This document shows positions 46,259-57,400 of a stretch of DNA of 64,000 bases, one piece after another. The stretch's first letter is position 1; each line of letters opens with the position of its first letter. The stretch spans positions 6,701,501 to 6,765,500 of the forward strand of contig JAYKKI010000052.1 in NCBI GenBank assembly GCA_039881145.1. The letters are read 5' to 3'. This DNA comes from Druceiella hillmani. Its lineage: Eukaryota; Arthropoda; Insecta; Lepidoptera; Hepialidae. The notes beneath the pieces were generated by a model that saw only the letters and a list, made by a program, of their open reading frames with translations, did no database searches and had not been told where the DNA came from. Both the position numbers and the translations under genes were made by a program.

Positions 46259-46335
46259 TAATATCACACTTGCCGTCGATGAGTTATCGCCTTGGATTAG
46301 TTGCTGAAAGCTTTCACATCTTCTTCGTTGGTAAA
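46259..46335 (+). other. Candidate coding exon, 77 nt (or 72 nt)
   Basis: AATTTATTACACAG ends at 46258. The strong donor GGTAAA|GTAAGT follows at 46335, with an alternative TTG|GTAAAG five bases earlier giving 72 nt. Only one frame is open: ISHLPSMSYRLGLVAESFHI, then FFVGK. The island is GC-richer than its flanks. Entry is phase 1. An internal ATG (MSYRLGLVAESF) would give a hydrophobic start if this were a first exon. Unrecognised. Confidence 0.3.
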
Positions 46336-46339
46336 GTAA

Positions 46340-47145
46340 GTATCATCTTGAAATGAAAACTCGTTTACACTATATGCTATTACACATTGATAACTAATAT
46401 ATTCTTGAATAGTTTAATAAACTTTAATATTAGTAACGTATTCTCTTGTAATTAAGATTGGTTAAATTGTTGAAACAAATATTTAATGAGAAAACCTGCA
46501 TGTAATATTAGATTCAAAGGACTCTTATTTGAAATCTGTGACATAAATTACTACAGTATAACCAATAGCCAGCCAGAAATTATATTGAAAACGCAATTTG
46601 TTGCACAAAATTTTTTTCCCTAATTATTTATTGAACGTTTATTAAAATAAACTACCCTTTAAATATTATAGAAAGTAAAATTAAGGTGATACGTCATGTC
46701 AAAACCTACAAGCTTCATTTTTACAATACTTTTATCTTCCTATAATTAGAAACCGATAATTAAATATAACTATTGTTTAAACTACACAAACTGAGGGGCA
46801 GCACTAGTGTGCCACAGTTTACATCGGCTCTATACTTATTAGGTTTTAAAAATAAATAAGTGTTATTCGTTGAAAAATTCGATAAAATTTTGTGCAAATA
46901 TATTTCCTCCGCAAGATAATCTATTAGAGCTGGCTAATTACTCAACGACTAACGAAAAATCGTGAAAATTATTGGGAGTGATTAAAAAAACTTTTTGAAT
47001 CTTTTTGTGAACATTTCAACAAAACTAAGGAAGAATACATCGTATGGTGAAAAGTGGCGAGAAATTTCGATTAAGCCCTGTGCAGCTATATTAAAAAAAG
47101 TGAAAACTAACCTAAATTTATAACATGATTATGCAAAAAATCAAA
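46340..47145. other. AT-rich stretch without recognisable feature
   Basis: No supported gene or repeat before the RTE leader. Confidence 0.45.
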
Positions 47146-47149
47146 CCGA

Positions 47150-48570
47150 CAACTAACGCCATCTAGCGACACCTGCAAGTATTATTATCAAACAACAACT
47201 CTGCTATCGCGCAGGTTCGAGACTTCGTATCTCTCAAGCTTCGTCAAACAATACTAGTAAACACCGCAAGAGGTCATTACGGGTACAAAAGCGGAATTAC
47301 AATTTATCGCTAGTCAACAAAAAAATAAAAATGGAAGAAATTTTGAGTGCTCTTCGAAATATTCAAAAGGAACTCGATTAACAAAAAATACCTAGTGACT
47401 CAAAACATAAATAAAATATTAGATGAAAAATTTGATATTTGGGAAGAAAAAGTTAATGTTCTGAATGCTTAAGTGAACTATTAAGAAAGAAGACAATATT
47501 TCTGGGAAAAACAGGCAAGAACTAGAAATATTGTCTTCTTTGGTTTGGAGGAAACAGAAACTCCATACCCAAACTTGGAAAAAAATTTAATAAATTTTAC
47601 TAAGCTGGATTGTGGAGATATTCAAGAGGCAAAAAGAATAGGAAAAAAAGGAGAAAAACCTCGACCAATTGTTGTGACTTTTTCAACCTGAGGATTAAAA
47701 ATAGACATTTACAAACAAAGAGTGTCACTGAAAGACATCCCATACTATTTAAAAGACGGCTATCCATCCTATGTCCTGGAAAGAAGGATGGAACTGCAAA
47801 AAGAAGTACTCGAAGAAAAAGAAAAAGGAATATTGCAACCATAAACAATACCAAAAAAAAGCTCTCTTCACCTGAAAGCAACCCGTCCCCCATGCAAGAT
47901 AAAAAAAATACTCAAGTAAACAAGATAAATAAGACACAAACACAATACAAAAATCATCAAGCATACTTACATACAATGGCAGATCCCTAGCAACGCATGA
48001 ACGCCTAACTGAACTATAAACAAATAGGATTCGACCGAAATTGCAACTCCCTGGAAGTAACTCGTAGAGTACAACTTATTTGGAACAAGTACCGGAGTTT
48101 AAAGGACATATTCAAGAGCAACATAACTACTAACGTCAAAACTAAAGTTTTAAACTCCAGTCTACTACCTTGCCTAATATATGGGTATCAAATATGAAAA
48201 TTCAACAACCATATAAAAAGTAGTATAATCACATGCCAGACAGGAATAAGGAAATTACAAAAAAATAGGCACTCCAAAATTAGACAAACTGCCAAAGCAA
48301 TTAACACAAACTTGCAAAGCAAAATGGAAATGGGCTGGATATGTAGCACGCTTTCAAGACCAAAGGTGGATGAAAAAAGTAACAACATGGAAGGGCCCTC
48401 AAGAGGAGGAGGAAGACATCATGGACAGTCATGGAGGGAAGACCTCATACTAGATGGGACGAAGACATTACAAGAATGTCAAGTTCAAACTGGATTAGTT
48501 TAGCCCAATCTAGAGGCGATTGGTTATCTTTCGAGGAGGCCTTTACCTGTGGAGGAGTTCGTGCAAATAT
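47150..48570 (+). pseudogene. Internally deleted RTE-type LINE: leader, ORF1 and reverse-transcriptase tail
   Basis: A GC-richer leader (about 47150-47330) precedes ATG 47331, which opens MEEILSALRNIQKELD and stops. The ORF1-type protein continues through frameshifts: coiled-coil remains, RNIVFFGLEETETPYPNLEK, DIQEAKRIGKKGEKPRPIVV, then LKDIPYYLKDGYPSYVLERR. This matches the ORF1 of RTE-like insect LINEs (ARKNNI.FFGIEE...RIGKKG...RPI.VTF). From about 48055 the sequence jumps to the reverse-transcriptase C-terminus: EVTRRVQLIWNKYRSLKDIF, LLPCLIYGYQI, KWKWAGYVARFQDQRWMKK, then TRWDEDITRMSSSNWISLAQ and SFEEAF. The endonuclease and palm are missing, probably more than 2 kb. Stops and frame changes show it is dead. 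The TA tract follows as the likely 3' tail. Confidence 0.85.
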
Positions 48571-48596
48571 ATAAATAACGTATACTTAAATTACAT

Positions 48597-48670
<74 letters not shown>
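48597..48670. repeat. (TA)n microsatellite, probable 3' tail of the RTE element
   Basis: The TA tract starts about 30 bases after the reverse-transcriptase stop. RTE elements typically end in short tandem repeats rather than poly(A), so this tract may have come with the insertion. Confidence 0.9.
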
Positions 48671-48673
<3 letters not shown>

Positions 48674-48839
48674 TAATTTACTATGTACATAATATCCACA
48701 TTTGTGTAAAAAATCGATTGTGTACACTTAGCTATTTTCGAGAAATTAAAAAACTTTTCTATTTTTATTTTTATTTTATTTATTATTGTCTAAACTGTAG
48801 ACATTTAAATATACTTGAAAAGTTCATAGGTAATTAATA

Positions 48840-49004
48840 TTTTTTATTTTATGTCTACGCTTGTTCGGCCAAACGACATCTAAGGTGCTCCATCACGCCA
48901 ACCAATTGGAATTGAAAGATGAAACTTATTACATAAAAACAAATTTTCCGGTGATCCGACTCGTGAGCACACGGTTTATAAAAATCATGATTCGTTTAGG
49001 TTAA
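48840..49004 (+). other. Unrecognised open frame in a GC-richer patch
   Basis: The open frame reads LFGQTTSKVLHHANQLELKD, then ETYYIKTNFPVIRLVSTRF to a stop at 49002-49004. ATCCGACTC|GTGAGC inside could be a donor; no good acceptor is seen. It may be host sequence displaced by the RTE insertion. Confidence 0.18.
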
Positions 49005-49009
49005 CGCCA

Positions 49010-49725
49010 CAATATTAGAATGTTGGACATTAGGCTTTATTGATAGTCATAATATAAGCCTCCTTTACTAGAAAGTTTTAAATCTTAATAGTAAATCGGT
49101 CGAAATTAAAGTTATTAGTGGTATAAATACAGTTTTCTCTTTTTGTTTGCCGACCATATAGTCGCTTCAATGTCGTTATTGTGCAGTTAAAGCAGAGTCA
49201 TATAATTTTGGCGAATTTAAATTTCGCAGTAAAATTATTGGCGAACTAACTTTCAGTTTGAGATAGTATAACGGCATTCCTGGAACATTCAACGAATTTA
49301 AAAATTAAAAAGAAAATTTACACTTTCATTTTCAACAAGCACGATGTCAATTAAATTGTAAATTTCATAGTGTGTCAAAAATCGTCCGATAATATCAGTA
49401 ATGCGCCTTCGATTTAATAATGCACGTAGTCTCGTAAGTTTTGGAGTGTTTTATTCAGTGCCTTGAAAGACTTGTTATGAGCTATTTAGCACTCGTCCCA
49501 TATAGCGGCCATACCAGTTTCAATTGTTGTCCATGTGTTGACGATTTTGAGATTGCATATACCAGAAATTCATATTAAGCTACGAGTAATGGTAATTCTA
49601 ACCCGGAATATGCTGTTCATCCGCCATATATAAAGGTAGCCGCTATTCCCAATATTACCAGGGCAAGTGCAAAGAAATATATTTTGTGCGCGAATTTCAG
49701 CTAGAATTAAGTTAATTAAAAATTT
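49010..49725. other. AT-rich stretch without recognisable feature
   Basis: A GTCTC|GTAAGT donor at about 49433 follows a short open stretch (MRLRFNNARSL) with weak acceptor context. Nothing firmer is seen. Confidence 0.4.
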
Positions 49726-49726
49726 A

Positions 49727-49990
49727 ACATATTTGGCCTTAATTTTGTAGAAATTAATTTTAATTTAATTTTTCGCAACTAAATGAAACTAGGTGATGCA
49801 ATGTTGTTTCTACTTTATTTAAATTCTTTCCCATGACATAGGTTTCGTTGTATGATACATCTTCAAGTGCGCAATTTGTAAAGATACTTTACAAATTATA
49901 CCTTTATAAATATATCTTTACAAATTGCACCCTGCATCTTGAACTTGTATTGGGAAACTTAAAATTTGCTAATTTGCTTCATTCCTATTA
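49727..49990. mobile_element. Second, diverged fold-back element of the 3.2-kb family
   Basis: It starts with ATATTTGGCCTTAATTTTGT, like the 3.2-kb copy. An inverted arm follows (TTTCTACTTTATTTAAATTC, CATGACATAGGTTTCGTTGT, CATCTTCAAGTGCGCAATTT), then a spacer with TTTACAAATT repeats. The returning arm (TATCTTTACAAATTGCACCC, TGCATCTTGAAC) decays after about 45 bases. Leader, inversion and order are the same as in the 3.2-kb copy, so the inverted form existed before the two copies separated. It abuts the truncated end of the Helitron relic. Confidence 0.7.
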
Positions 49991-50189
49991 ATGTAATGAC
50001 GTACTTGATGCTATATTATTATGTCCTGCTTGTCTTTTTTTGTCAATGCATACAAATCTTTCGCTGCCTTTTTTGATATATTTGCATGCATAATTGATAG
50101 ATTTGACAAAAGTACAACATTCGACTTTTATATGCGCTTGGAACGTTATCGATAGAAGTGAGTTATATGAAACTACCCCTTAATTGTTT

Positions 50190-52110
50190 ACTTTAACATT
50201 TCTGCAGGCTCGCGTTTTTATTTTTGCCGTAATTCAGCCCTGTTATTTTGATCGGCGTTTCTTTTTTGATATCCCCCTTTCGCATTGTCAATGTTGTTTA
50301 AGAATGGTGCGTATTTGCGTGCATTCATTGTCCTTCATGTAAACCTCTATTTAGCTCACCACATGGATCGTAAAACCATGTTTTTCAAAATTATTTCATA
50401 TGGCTTTTTTGGATTTTGAAATTCAGTTTTCATAGCATCGTCTATTTGTTTCAGCCGATTTTTTTCTTGAAGCCAAAAAAAGTTGTGCCAATGTGGCAAT
50501 TCTCGTTTTTACTTTTCAATCGAATACATTTAGCAGATTATAGCACCGAATACTTGAATTTTAAAGATGCCTCGACGAATTTGATTTGTTTTTGGCGAAA
50601 AACTCTGGCAATAATACCATGTCAGTCGATTACCGCCTATACATATAGTAATTCTTTCTTCATTTCTGGCCAAGAGGAGTTACATGAAAATATTATAAGT
50701 AAATCGGCTGACCGTATTTTCCAACGTAGTTCATTACATCTTGTGCATGTTCATGCATATGACGTGGACTCTCGTTATACTTTGATAGCAAAGCGAACAA
50801 TTTTACCACATTTTCGACGTTACCTTTAGTTATAATTGGGTCTCTTAAATGGATATATTCATCCGAACTTTTGCCTCGTTGGTTATAGCAAATAAACTAC
50901 AATAGTTTCGTCTCTATTTTGGCATATATATCAACAATGAATTGCTGGAATACTTGTCGGCAGTTCAAGATTTGTTCATATTCGCCATCTTTAACCATAA
51001 ATCGGTAAATATAGAATTGCATTAATGTTATTTCTTTGTTGGTTTCGATTCCTATAGTTGGAATGACTTGTTGACTGACAAAGTGGTAACAATCTTCGCC
51101 TTAACAAAATATTAGGGGATATTGTAGCACATCGTAACTACGTTGTGTTTCTGTTAAATATAAGGTAGTTTATTGCTTCGGCGTTGAATAATGATCTTAT
51201 GCTGGATATATTTGTTATAAACAATTGCCACTGCGGCTTTATAGACCCGAGGTGCATTAAATCTTCATTCATGCTCACCGATTTTTCTTTTATCGGTCCC
51301 AATCTTAGAGATATCTAAGACCTTTTGTTTTTGAACACGTTGCTTAGTTGATAATGGTTATAGAGTAGAAGTTTTAACTATTGAACGATTTTTTGTAGTT
51401 GATCCAGAATGTAGGTAAAACGCTGATTTATTTTGAGTTTCTTGTTATAGCCAACAAAATATATTTGGAAGAATTTTTTCATTTTATTCGGTATTGACAA
51501 TAACGAGCGTGATTGGTAATAAATTTAACTTTGAAATTTAATATTTGGAATAAAAGTGTTTTCGTTGATGTAGCCTCGAACTATATCAAGTGGAAGTAAA
51601 CAATGTATAGCCGTATGTTTCTTAGAATATGTTTTGAGACTAATTCATTTTCAGTCATATAAGTGAATAGTTCTGGCGGCAGTACTTGTAATGCTGGTTA
51701 TCTGACTTTGCCCATCATGCAACACATTCAGTTTCAGCCTAACATTTCTTTGCACAAGCGTATTTACATATTTTTCTATTTTCCGATTACGATAATTGGA
51801 TGTGAGTTGTATTCTATAGTAGGGTCATAAAGGAATGTCTTAAGTTCTAAATTGCAATTTCTACATGCTGTGACTGGTCGATGTTTGTACAAAGTGAACA
51901 TTCTTTTTCTGTTTTGATTATTTCGCATTTCCCTTTGAACATTTGATTCTCTTTTTCGATTTGAACTTATTCTAACTCGCGCCCTTTTTCTAATATCTGT
52001 AAGTTAATATTCACTTTGACTTCTCTTATTCGTTTTACACCTTTTGCATTTTTAATTCTTTACTATCTTCTATTTCATTTCTTTGTGCTGTTTTTTCCCT
52101 TTTAAATTTT
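50190..52110 (-). pseudogene. Helitron Rep (Helitron_like_N) pseudogene
   Basis: Read on the minus strand, the relic runs in the family order: an Arg-rich start (NRKRESNVQREMRNNQNRKR), CRNCNLELKTFLYDPTIEYN, CCMMGK (the CC..GK box), then PPELFTYMTENELVSKHILR, KKFFQIYFVGYNKKL, EDCYHFVSQQVIPTIGIET, MQFYIYRFMVKDGEYEQI, CRQVFQQFIVDIYAKIETK, DEYIHLRDPIITKGNVENVV, SPRHMHEHAQDVMNYVGKYG, then KRELPHWHNFFWLQEK and ARKYAPFLNNIDNAKGGYQK. PHWHNF keeps the H-x-H metal-binding motif of the HUH nuclease. The downstream tyrosine motif and the whole helicase domain are missing. Numerous stops and frame changes make it inactive. I cannot place the TC and CTRR ends. Confidence 0.9.
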
Positions 52111-52621
52111 ATACGAGATTTTTTATCAACATACTCCAGAATGTATAAATAAATGCTAATATTTTTCAATTTTGAAATGAGTTAAATTTACCCTTCAAAT
52201 ATTCACTTTGAGACTTCAACTAGTCTACCTAAGTCTACCTCTAGTCTAAGTCTACTTCTGCGATGTGCTTTTTTTTGTTGTTAAAATATTTCTGATGAGC
52301 TTGCCCCAAACTTTGACGTTTATATCTTCGAAAATCGAAATTTCTGTCATGTATATATATACACTTTGCCGCTCCAAAATATACAACAACATTCAAATAC
52401 ATTTGATTTCGAGTAATGAGAAAATTTGTCGAAAATTACGTTTTAAGGATGAAGCATACACAAATTTCGTTTCACGCGGGCAGCAAAATTAATTGAATTA
52501 AGTGATTCAAAAATAAAAAAATTTAAATAAATTTTAAAATAAATTTAAATCCCTAAATACATTTTAAAACAATTTTGTTTGTAAAAGAAAACTAAAAAAT
52601 TATATGATTCAAAATATTTTA

Positions 52622-53137
52622 GAATGTTCAGGAAAATTCTGGAGCATTCCATAAAATTTTAAATTTTCTGTAAAATTTTAACACAGTTACTTTTTCGGTA
52701 AAATGTAAACAGTTTATTTGTATAATAACACTGTTTTATATATAAAAACAAAATAAATAAATTTGTTAAAAAATAAGAAGAATAATTAAATTTTGAAACA
52801 AATTTAAATAAATATATAAATTTGAACTCTATTTTATTTGTAATATAACACAATTTTCTTTATAAAAACAAATATTATTTACATAAATATATATATTTTA
52901 GCGTAAATTTAAAACGTTCAGGAAAATTTTAGAAAATCTTAGGAAAGTTTGGAATATACTGAAGCTTTTTTATTAATTCTGGAAGATATTAGAAAATTCT
53001 GAAAGTTTATAAGAACTTTCAGAATTAAAAAAAATAAACTCGAAATATTTTTTGAAAGTTTTGCAAAATTCTGAAACATCCTAGAACGTTTCGAAATACG
53101 CTTAAAGTTCCCAAATAATTCTGGAACATTCTATGAA
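52622..53137. promoter_or_regulatory. Cluster of heat-shock-element-like pentamers
   Basis: Alternating GAA/TTC triplets at 5-base spacing, as in binding sites for heat shock factor. At 52622-52649 six consecutive positions read GAA, TTC, GAA, TTC, GAG, TTC, so only one is imperfect. At 53119-53131 there is a perfect TTCnnGAAnnTTC. Decayed runs lie at 52917-52944 (TTC, GAA, then GAA with mismatches) and 52977-52999 (TTC, GAA, x, GAA, TTC), with off-register pieces at 53013-53024 and 53069-53095. The array lies 5' of the Helitron relic on its coding strand. It may also be a decayed satellite whose unit happens to resemble the motif. A TATTTATAAA word follows at 53204. Confidence 0.5.
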
Positions 53138-53203
53138 ATATTAACATTTTCTTAAAAACTCTAAAATAAACCTCTATCAGTGACACACAACATTCCGGTG
53201 TCT

Positions 53204-53351
53204 ATTTATAAAAAAACAATGAGTTAAAAAAGGATAGATAATTTCTCGCCATATTTTCTCCACCTCCTGCCACACACCCATAGCTACCGCATCGCTCTCT
53301 ACTAATCTGTCTTATTCTCAATGGGAGACCAAGAGTTTACTGTCACCACAA
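53204..53351 (+). promoter_or_regulatory. Possible TATA word and GC-richer leader with splice donor
   Basis: TATTTATAAAA at 53204-53214 lies about 70 bases right of the last heat-shock-like motif. The next ~120 bases are clearly GC-richer (CTCCACCTCCTGCCACACAC, TCAATGGGAGACCAAGAG) and end at CAAGC|GTGAGT (53351/53352). No long frame is open, so it would be a leader or non-coding transcript. Orientation relative to the motif cluster suits plus-strand transcription. Speculative. Confidence 0.2.
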
Positions 53352-53889
53352 GCGTGAGTGGATGTCGGTGGGTGGTTTTAGAGGAATTGGGTATTTATGA
53401 ACACGAAATTGTCATTTATATATGGTGGTGGTCATATAATTAAGAATGACCAATACCGAAGTCACTATAGCATAAATAGGTAGATGATGCTTTACATGTA
53501 GTTTTCACATTTTAACATTTAATGAGGTCAAAAGATAGTCATTTTATTATGTTTTAATAAATTGTACTAGATAATGCAAAACATGAAACTTCAGTTGATT
53601 ATTTAATTAATTTTATGCAAGTGTTGTAGCACAAAAGTATTATCGTTGGATAAATATTGGAGAACGGTAATTGGAAACATTTATTTCAGTATGCTCTAGT
53701 AATATTATTATTTACAATTAAAACAAAAATAAAAATAAACTTACAGTGCTTACAATATTGTCGATAAATATTTCATGGGATGAAATTTGATTGCAATAAC
53801 TGTCTTGCATAAATCATTATTAAATTTTAACAAGTTTCAGGTGAAATAACATTCCAAGGTTCGACAAAGGTATCACAGAGTGCGTTCAT

Positions 53890-53957
53890 ACAAGAATCTT
53901 TGTCAGACAAGAATCATTGTCAGATAAGAATGTTTATTGTCAGGCAAGAATATTTTT
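53890..53957. repeat. Short tandem repeat, 18-20-bp unit, three to four copies
   Basis: CAAGAAT.TTTGTCAGA-type units at about 53890, 53908, 53926 and a truncated one at 53945. They differ by small indels. Confidence 0.8.
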
Positions 53958-54001
53958 ACTGAATGAGCAATGTCTTTAGAGCAGTTACGTAGCCGAAAAT
54001 T

Positions 54002-54345
54002 TCATACAACTGACAACATCACTTCAGGATAAGCAACCATAGCGTCCTTTAATATTTGCGATATTTTCAATTTATCTAGTAGGCCGACACTTCTTTTTAC
54101 TGATTCAACACCATGCTATGAGAAACATCTCCAAACTACAAAGTTCTCACCATCATGCTCCACATTTTTTTTTTCAAAATACAGATCGACCAATGTATTG
54201 TTTACCATCCGAACTTTATCGATGTATTTTCCTTTCGCCCGAAAATCAGATGTTCCTCCACTGCCTTTCTCTCCAATTAGATGTTGTTTTTTCATGGGAT
54301 GTCAATTTTTTAGTTTTAAGCTTAAGCTTCCGTATGGTGTCTAAT
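54002..54345 (-). pseudogene. Tc1-family transposase fragment
   Basis: Read on the minus strand, SNWRERQWRNI is followed by a stop, then FSGERKIHR and SSDGKQYIGRSVF. This matches the Tc1 phrase W....W.NV.(F/W)SDES.F....DGK.YV.R, with the first catalytic Asp changed to Gly. In another frame EHDGENFVVWRCFS matches HGGG..MVWGCFS, followed by HGVESVKRSVGLLDKLKISQ, ILKDAMVAYPEVM (family: G.....I.G..D...Y..IL...MLPYA). The second and third catalytic acidic residues are not found downstream, and both ends are missing. The fragment is clearly dead. Confidence 0.7.
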
Positions 54346-54459
54346 CTTTTCAAGTTGTACATATCTTTGGAAATAATTAAGTGTCAAAATATCTTTTACA
54401 TTAAAGACAATGCAAATATAATGAAACAAAATCAGCGCATTAAAAATTAAGCTTAGCTT

Positions 54460-57400
54460 AAACTGTTGTCAAATTTCACAAACTATGGATCATTTAAGGT
54501 CAGTCTACTATAAAATATAACTGATATGACTCCACAAATTCAATTCAGTTACTACTACGCTAAGGCGAGTAGCAAAAAATAATTGTCATAAAAATATTTT
54601 ATGTACATTTGTAACATTAGTACGCTGGACGTATGCTATACAAATTTGCATACTTAGTGTCGACTTTTCATTCAGTAGCCAATTAGTTTATTCAGCTCAT
54701 AGTAAGGTTGATAAACAATGACAGTTTTTTGACAAACATTAATTTGAAGGTTATTAATGTAGAATATATTACAATATATATTTCATGAAACTTATATTTT
54801 GTAGGTAAAAAAGTTATAATAGGATCAAACTTTTATTGGATCAAACTTCTTGCGTAAAAAAGGAATGTCTTAGTGTTAGAAAATCAAACATTTGGCTTTG
54901 TCAATAATAAACATTTCGTGCAAGTCTAAAGCAGGATACGCACATTCAACAGGTCTTTGAAGATGAATAATAAAGCGAAACGCTTATTCCGGATAGCGTT
55001 AAACACATACTCTTAAACGTCTTTCAAAAATAAACAGAGATCTTCTTTATTTGAACGCTTATTTAAATATTTTAATGTTACAAATTGCCAGCTTTAAATT
55101 TTTTCCAGTTTTTTTCTTCAAATATTTGCTAGGGTAATTTCTACTTTATTCAACGGAAATTTAAAAAGCGAGTTTATTTAAACCTAAAGTAAAGCATTAA
55201 AATATTATAAATGTTTTCTATTCAGTCTGTTCTTGAGATACAATATAAATGTCTACGTTTATGTTTAAATATTATCTAACTTCATCCAGTTAAAAATACT
55301 TTTTTTGTAAAATAGTAAAAATTGGGAATAAATCTATTATACAAGAGTGCATAAAGTCCGCTTAATAGAAAATTTATCCTCCATACATTTTTTAAATTCC
55401 ATCCCACTACTTATCGAAAGGTATAAAAAATATAATTTCTGATAAATTAATTTCAAACATTTGAATTGTCGATATTATATAAAAGTTAATCCGTTGAATC
55501 TTTGTGATATTATATTTTATCTCCATAACAATTTCCACATGTTGATCATTAATATTAACTTGGTATATTTTCTTTTTCTGATTGAAATTTTGTGTTTTTG
55601 TTGTTAATGTTATACTTATTATTGTACATAATCTTAATTACACTTTTTATTATATTTTTAAGATTTTTTAATAATGTGTATGCTCCGAATTCCATTTAAT
55701 TTTTTTTAATAATTTTATTAATTTCATAATTTATTTGATAATCGTTTCTTCATAATCTGGAGATGTGTAGACGGTATTCAATAATAAGGTTAGTAATAAG
55801 GTTAGTATTATATTACTTCGATATTAATATTTTAGGATATAAGTGTACAAGGTGGCCTAAAATATATTCAATAAACTTATATTTAGTGTTTAATCACAAT
55901 TGATATTGCTTTCCTATACAGAATAAGCAATCAAATGTCATAATGCGTATCATAATTTTTAAAAAATAATATCATATTATCTTTTTAATAATACCGAAAA
56001 AAGTAGAATTTTTTTTACTGAATGTTAAGATTTCTTTGCATTTTCCAGTGAACTAGAATAAATTCCTCCTTGTTAAGGAATGTTTTAATCAAATTCCGCC
56101 CTTCAATTGACCATTTTTATGAACGGAAACAAAATATTACTTTGCCAATTCATGAAATACTCTGCTCAAGATGAACTAATACTAAATTGCTTTAATTTGC
56201 GTAAAATAATGACGATAGTATTAGCGGATACATACATGATGCATATTAAAATATGAATATATTTAAAATAAAAATTAAAACTAGAAACAAATACTAAAAA
56301 TACGCCCTGAATACTAAATAAATCATTCACTAGAGTGTATAGGAGAGTTGGCCTCCATATCTATACGAATGTATTTCTAATAGAGCTCTCTATTAAACTA
56401 ATTTACCAAGATTTCTACATACATTTATCTATTCAACATTCTTAATTAATGTATTCACAAAACTGTACACTTAGTTACCCAAGACAGTTTCTTCAAAACT
56501 ACTTAACAAAAAACTTATAACCATATATTTAAAATTAGACTTTACAATTTGATACAGCTAAAATTATACATTCTGATTGCAATGCTACATAAATAAAGCC
56601 ATTGTTTTAATATTAAGGTATTGTTGTATTCAATAATAAAACATTTTTCGGTACTAGTGAAATTGGCACTAATATGATTTCATATACGTTTTGGTATACA
56701 TAAACATTTGATCTGACGTAAAATTTCTCTTAAATATTAGTATTATTTTTTACCTCGTAAATATGTCGCCTAGTATATTTTTCACGTACTTAAAGACGTT
56801 TACGTACTTACTTCCCAAGAACTTTGAAATTTACCATCTTTCCTTTAATTTTCTGGTAAAGTTTAGGTAAACTAATTTCCATTTGCTAAGGGTTTCTCCT
56901 AATTTTGATTGTAACAATCTTGTAGATGTCCTTCTAAAAAAAACAGTTTTTGAATCCTTCAACTTCTGTCCTTCAATCAATAACGCAAGCAATATTCAAA
57001 ATTTATAAAAAAAAATTTCTTATTCTATTTGTCCTTTCAAACATTTCTACATAAATATTTTTTTAATATTAATTTCTTGAATACATGAGTAATATTATGC
57101 TTTACTATAATGCCATTTAAATTTCAAAGTCAACGGTATCTGAGAAATAAGGCTATGATCGAAAACACGTCTTTTCCCCCGGGTACGTACCTTTTTCCTT
57201 TTAAGGTACTAAATTCTGAAGATGAATAATCAAGTTCAATTATTTAGAAATTATGTAATTTCTAGTTCCCGTTTTAAATGAGAACATTTAGATTGATTGT
57301 AAGATATTAGTGGGATTTTAAATAAAAAAATACTGAAGGGTATACCCTTCCCACAATATTTATCTTGCAATATACTATCCTTCCTAAAGAATAGCATCAA

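Noticed and set aside
47600..47990. Frames of 75-126 codons on both strands, including a Lys/Arg-rich plus-strand one
   Set aside because: They are out-of-frame or antisense readings of the RTE ORF1 region; the correct frame is broken but recognisable.
50416..50829. 137-codon plus-strand frame, one of the longest in the window
   Set aside because: Antisense of the Helitron Rep relic, whose conserved phrases read on the minus strand.
54118..54450. 110-codon plus-strand frame
   Set aside because: Antisense of the Tc1 relic; the minus strand has the family phrases.
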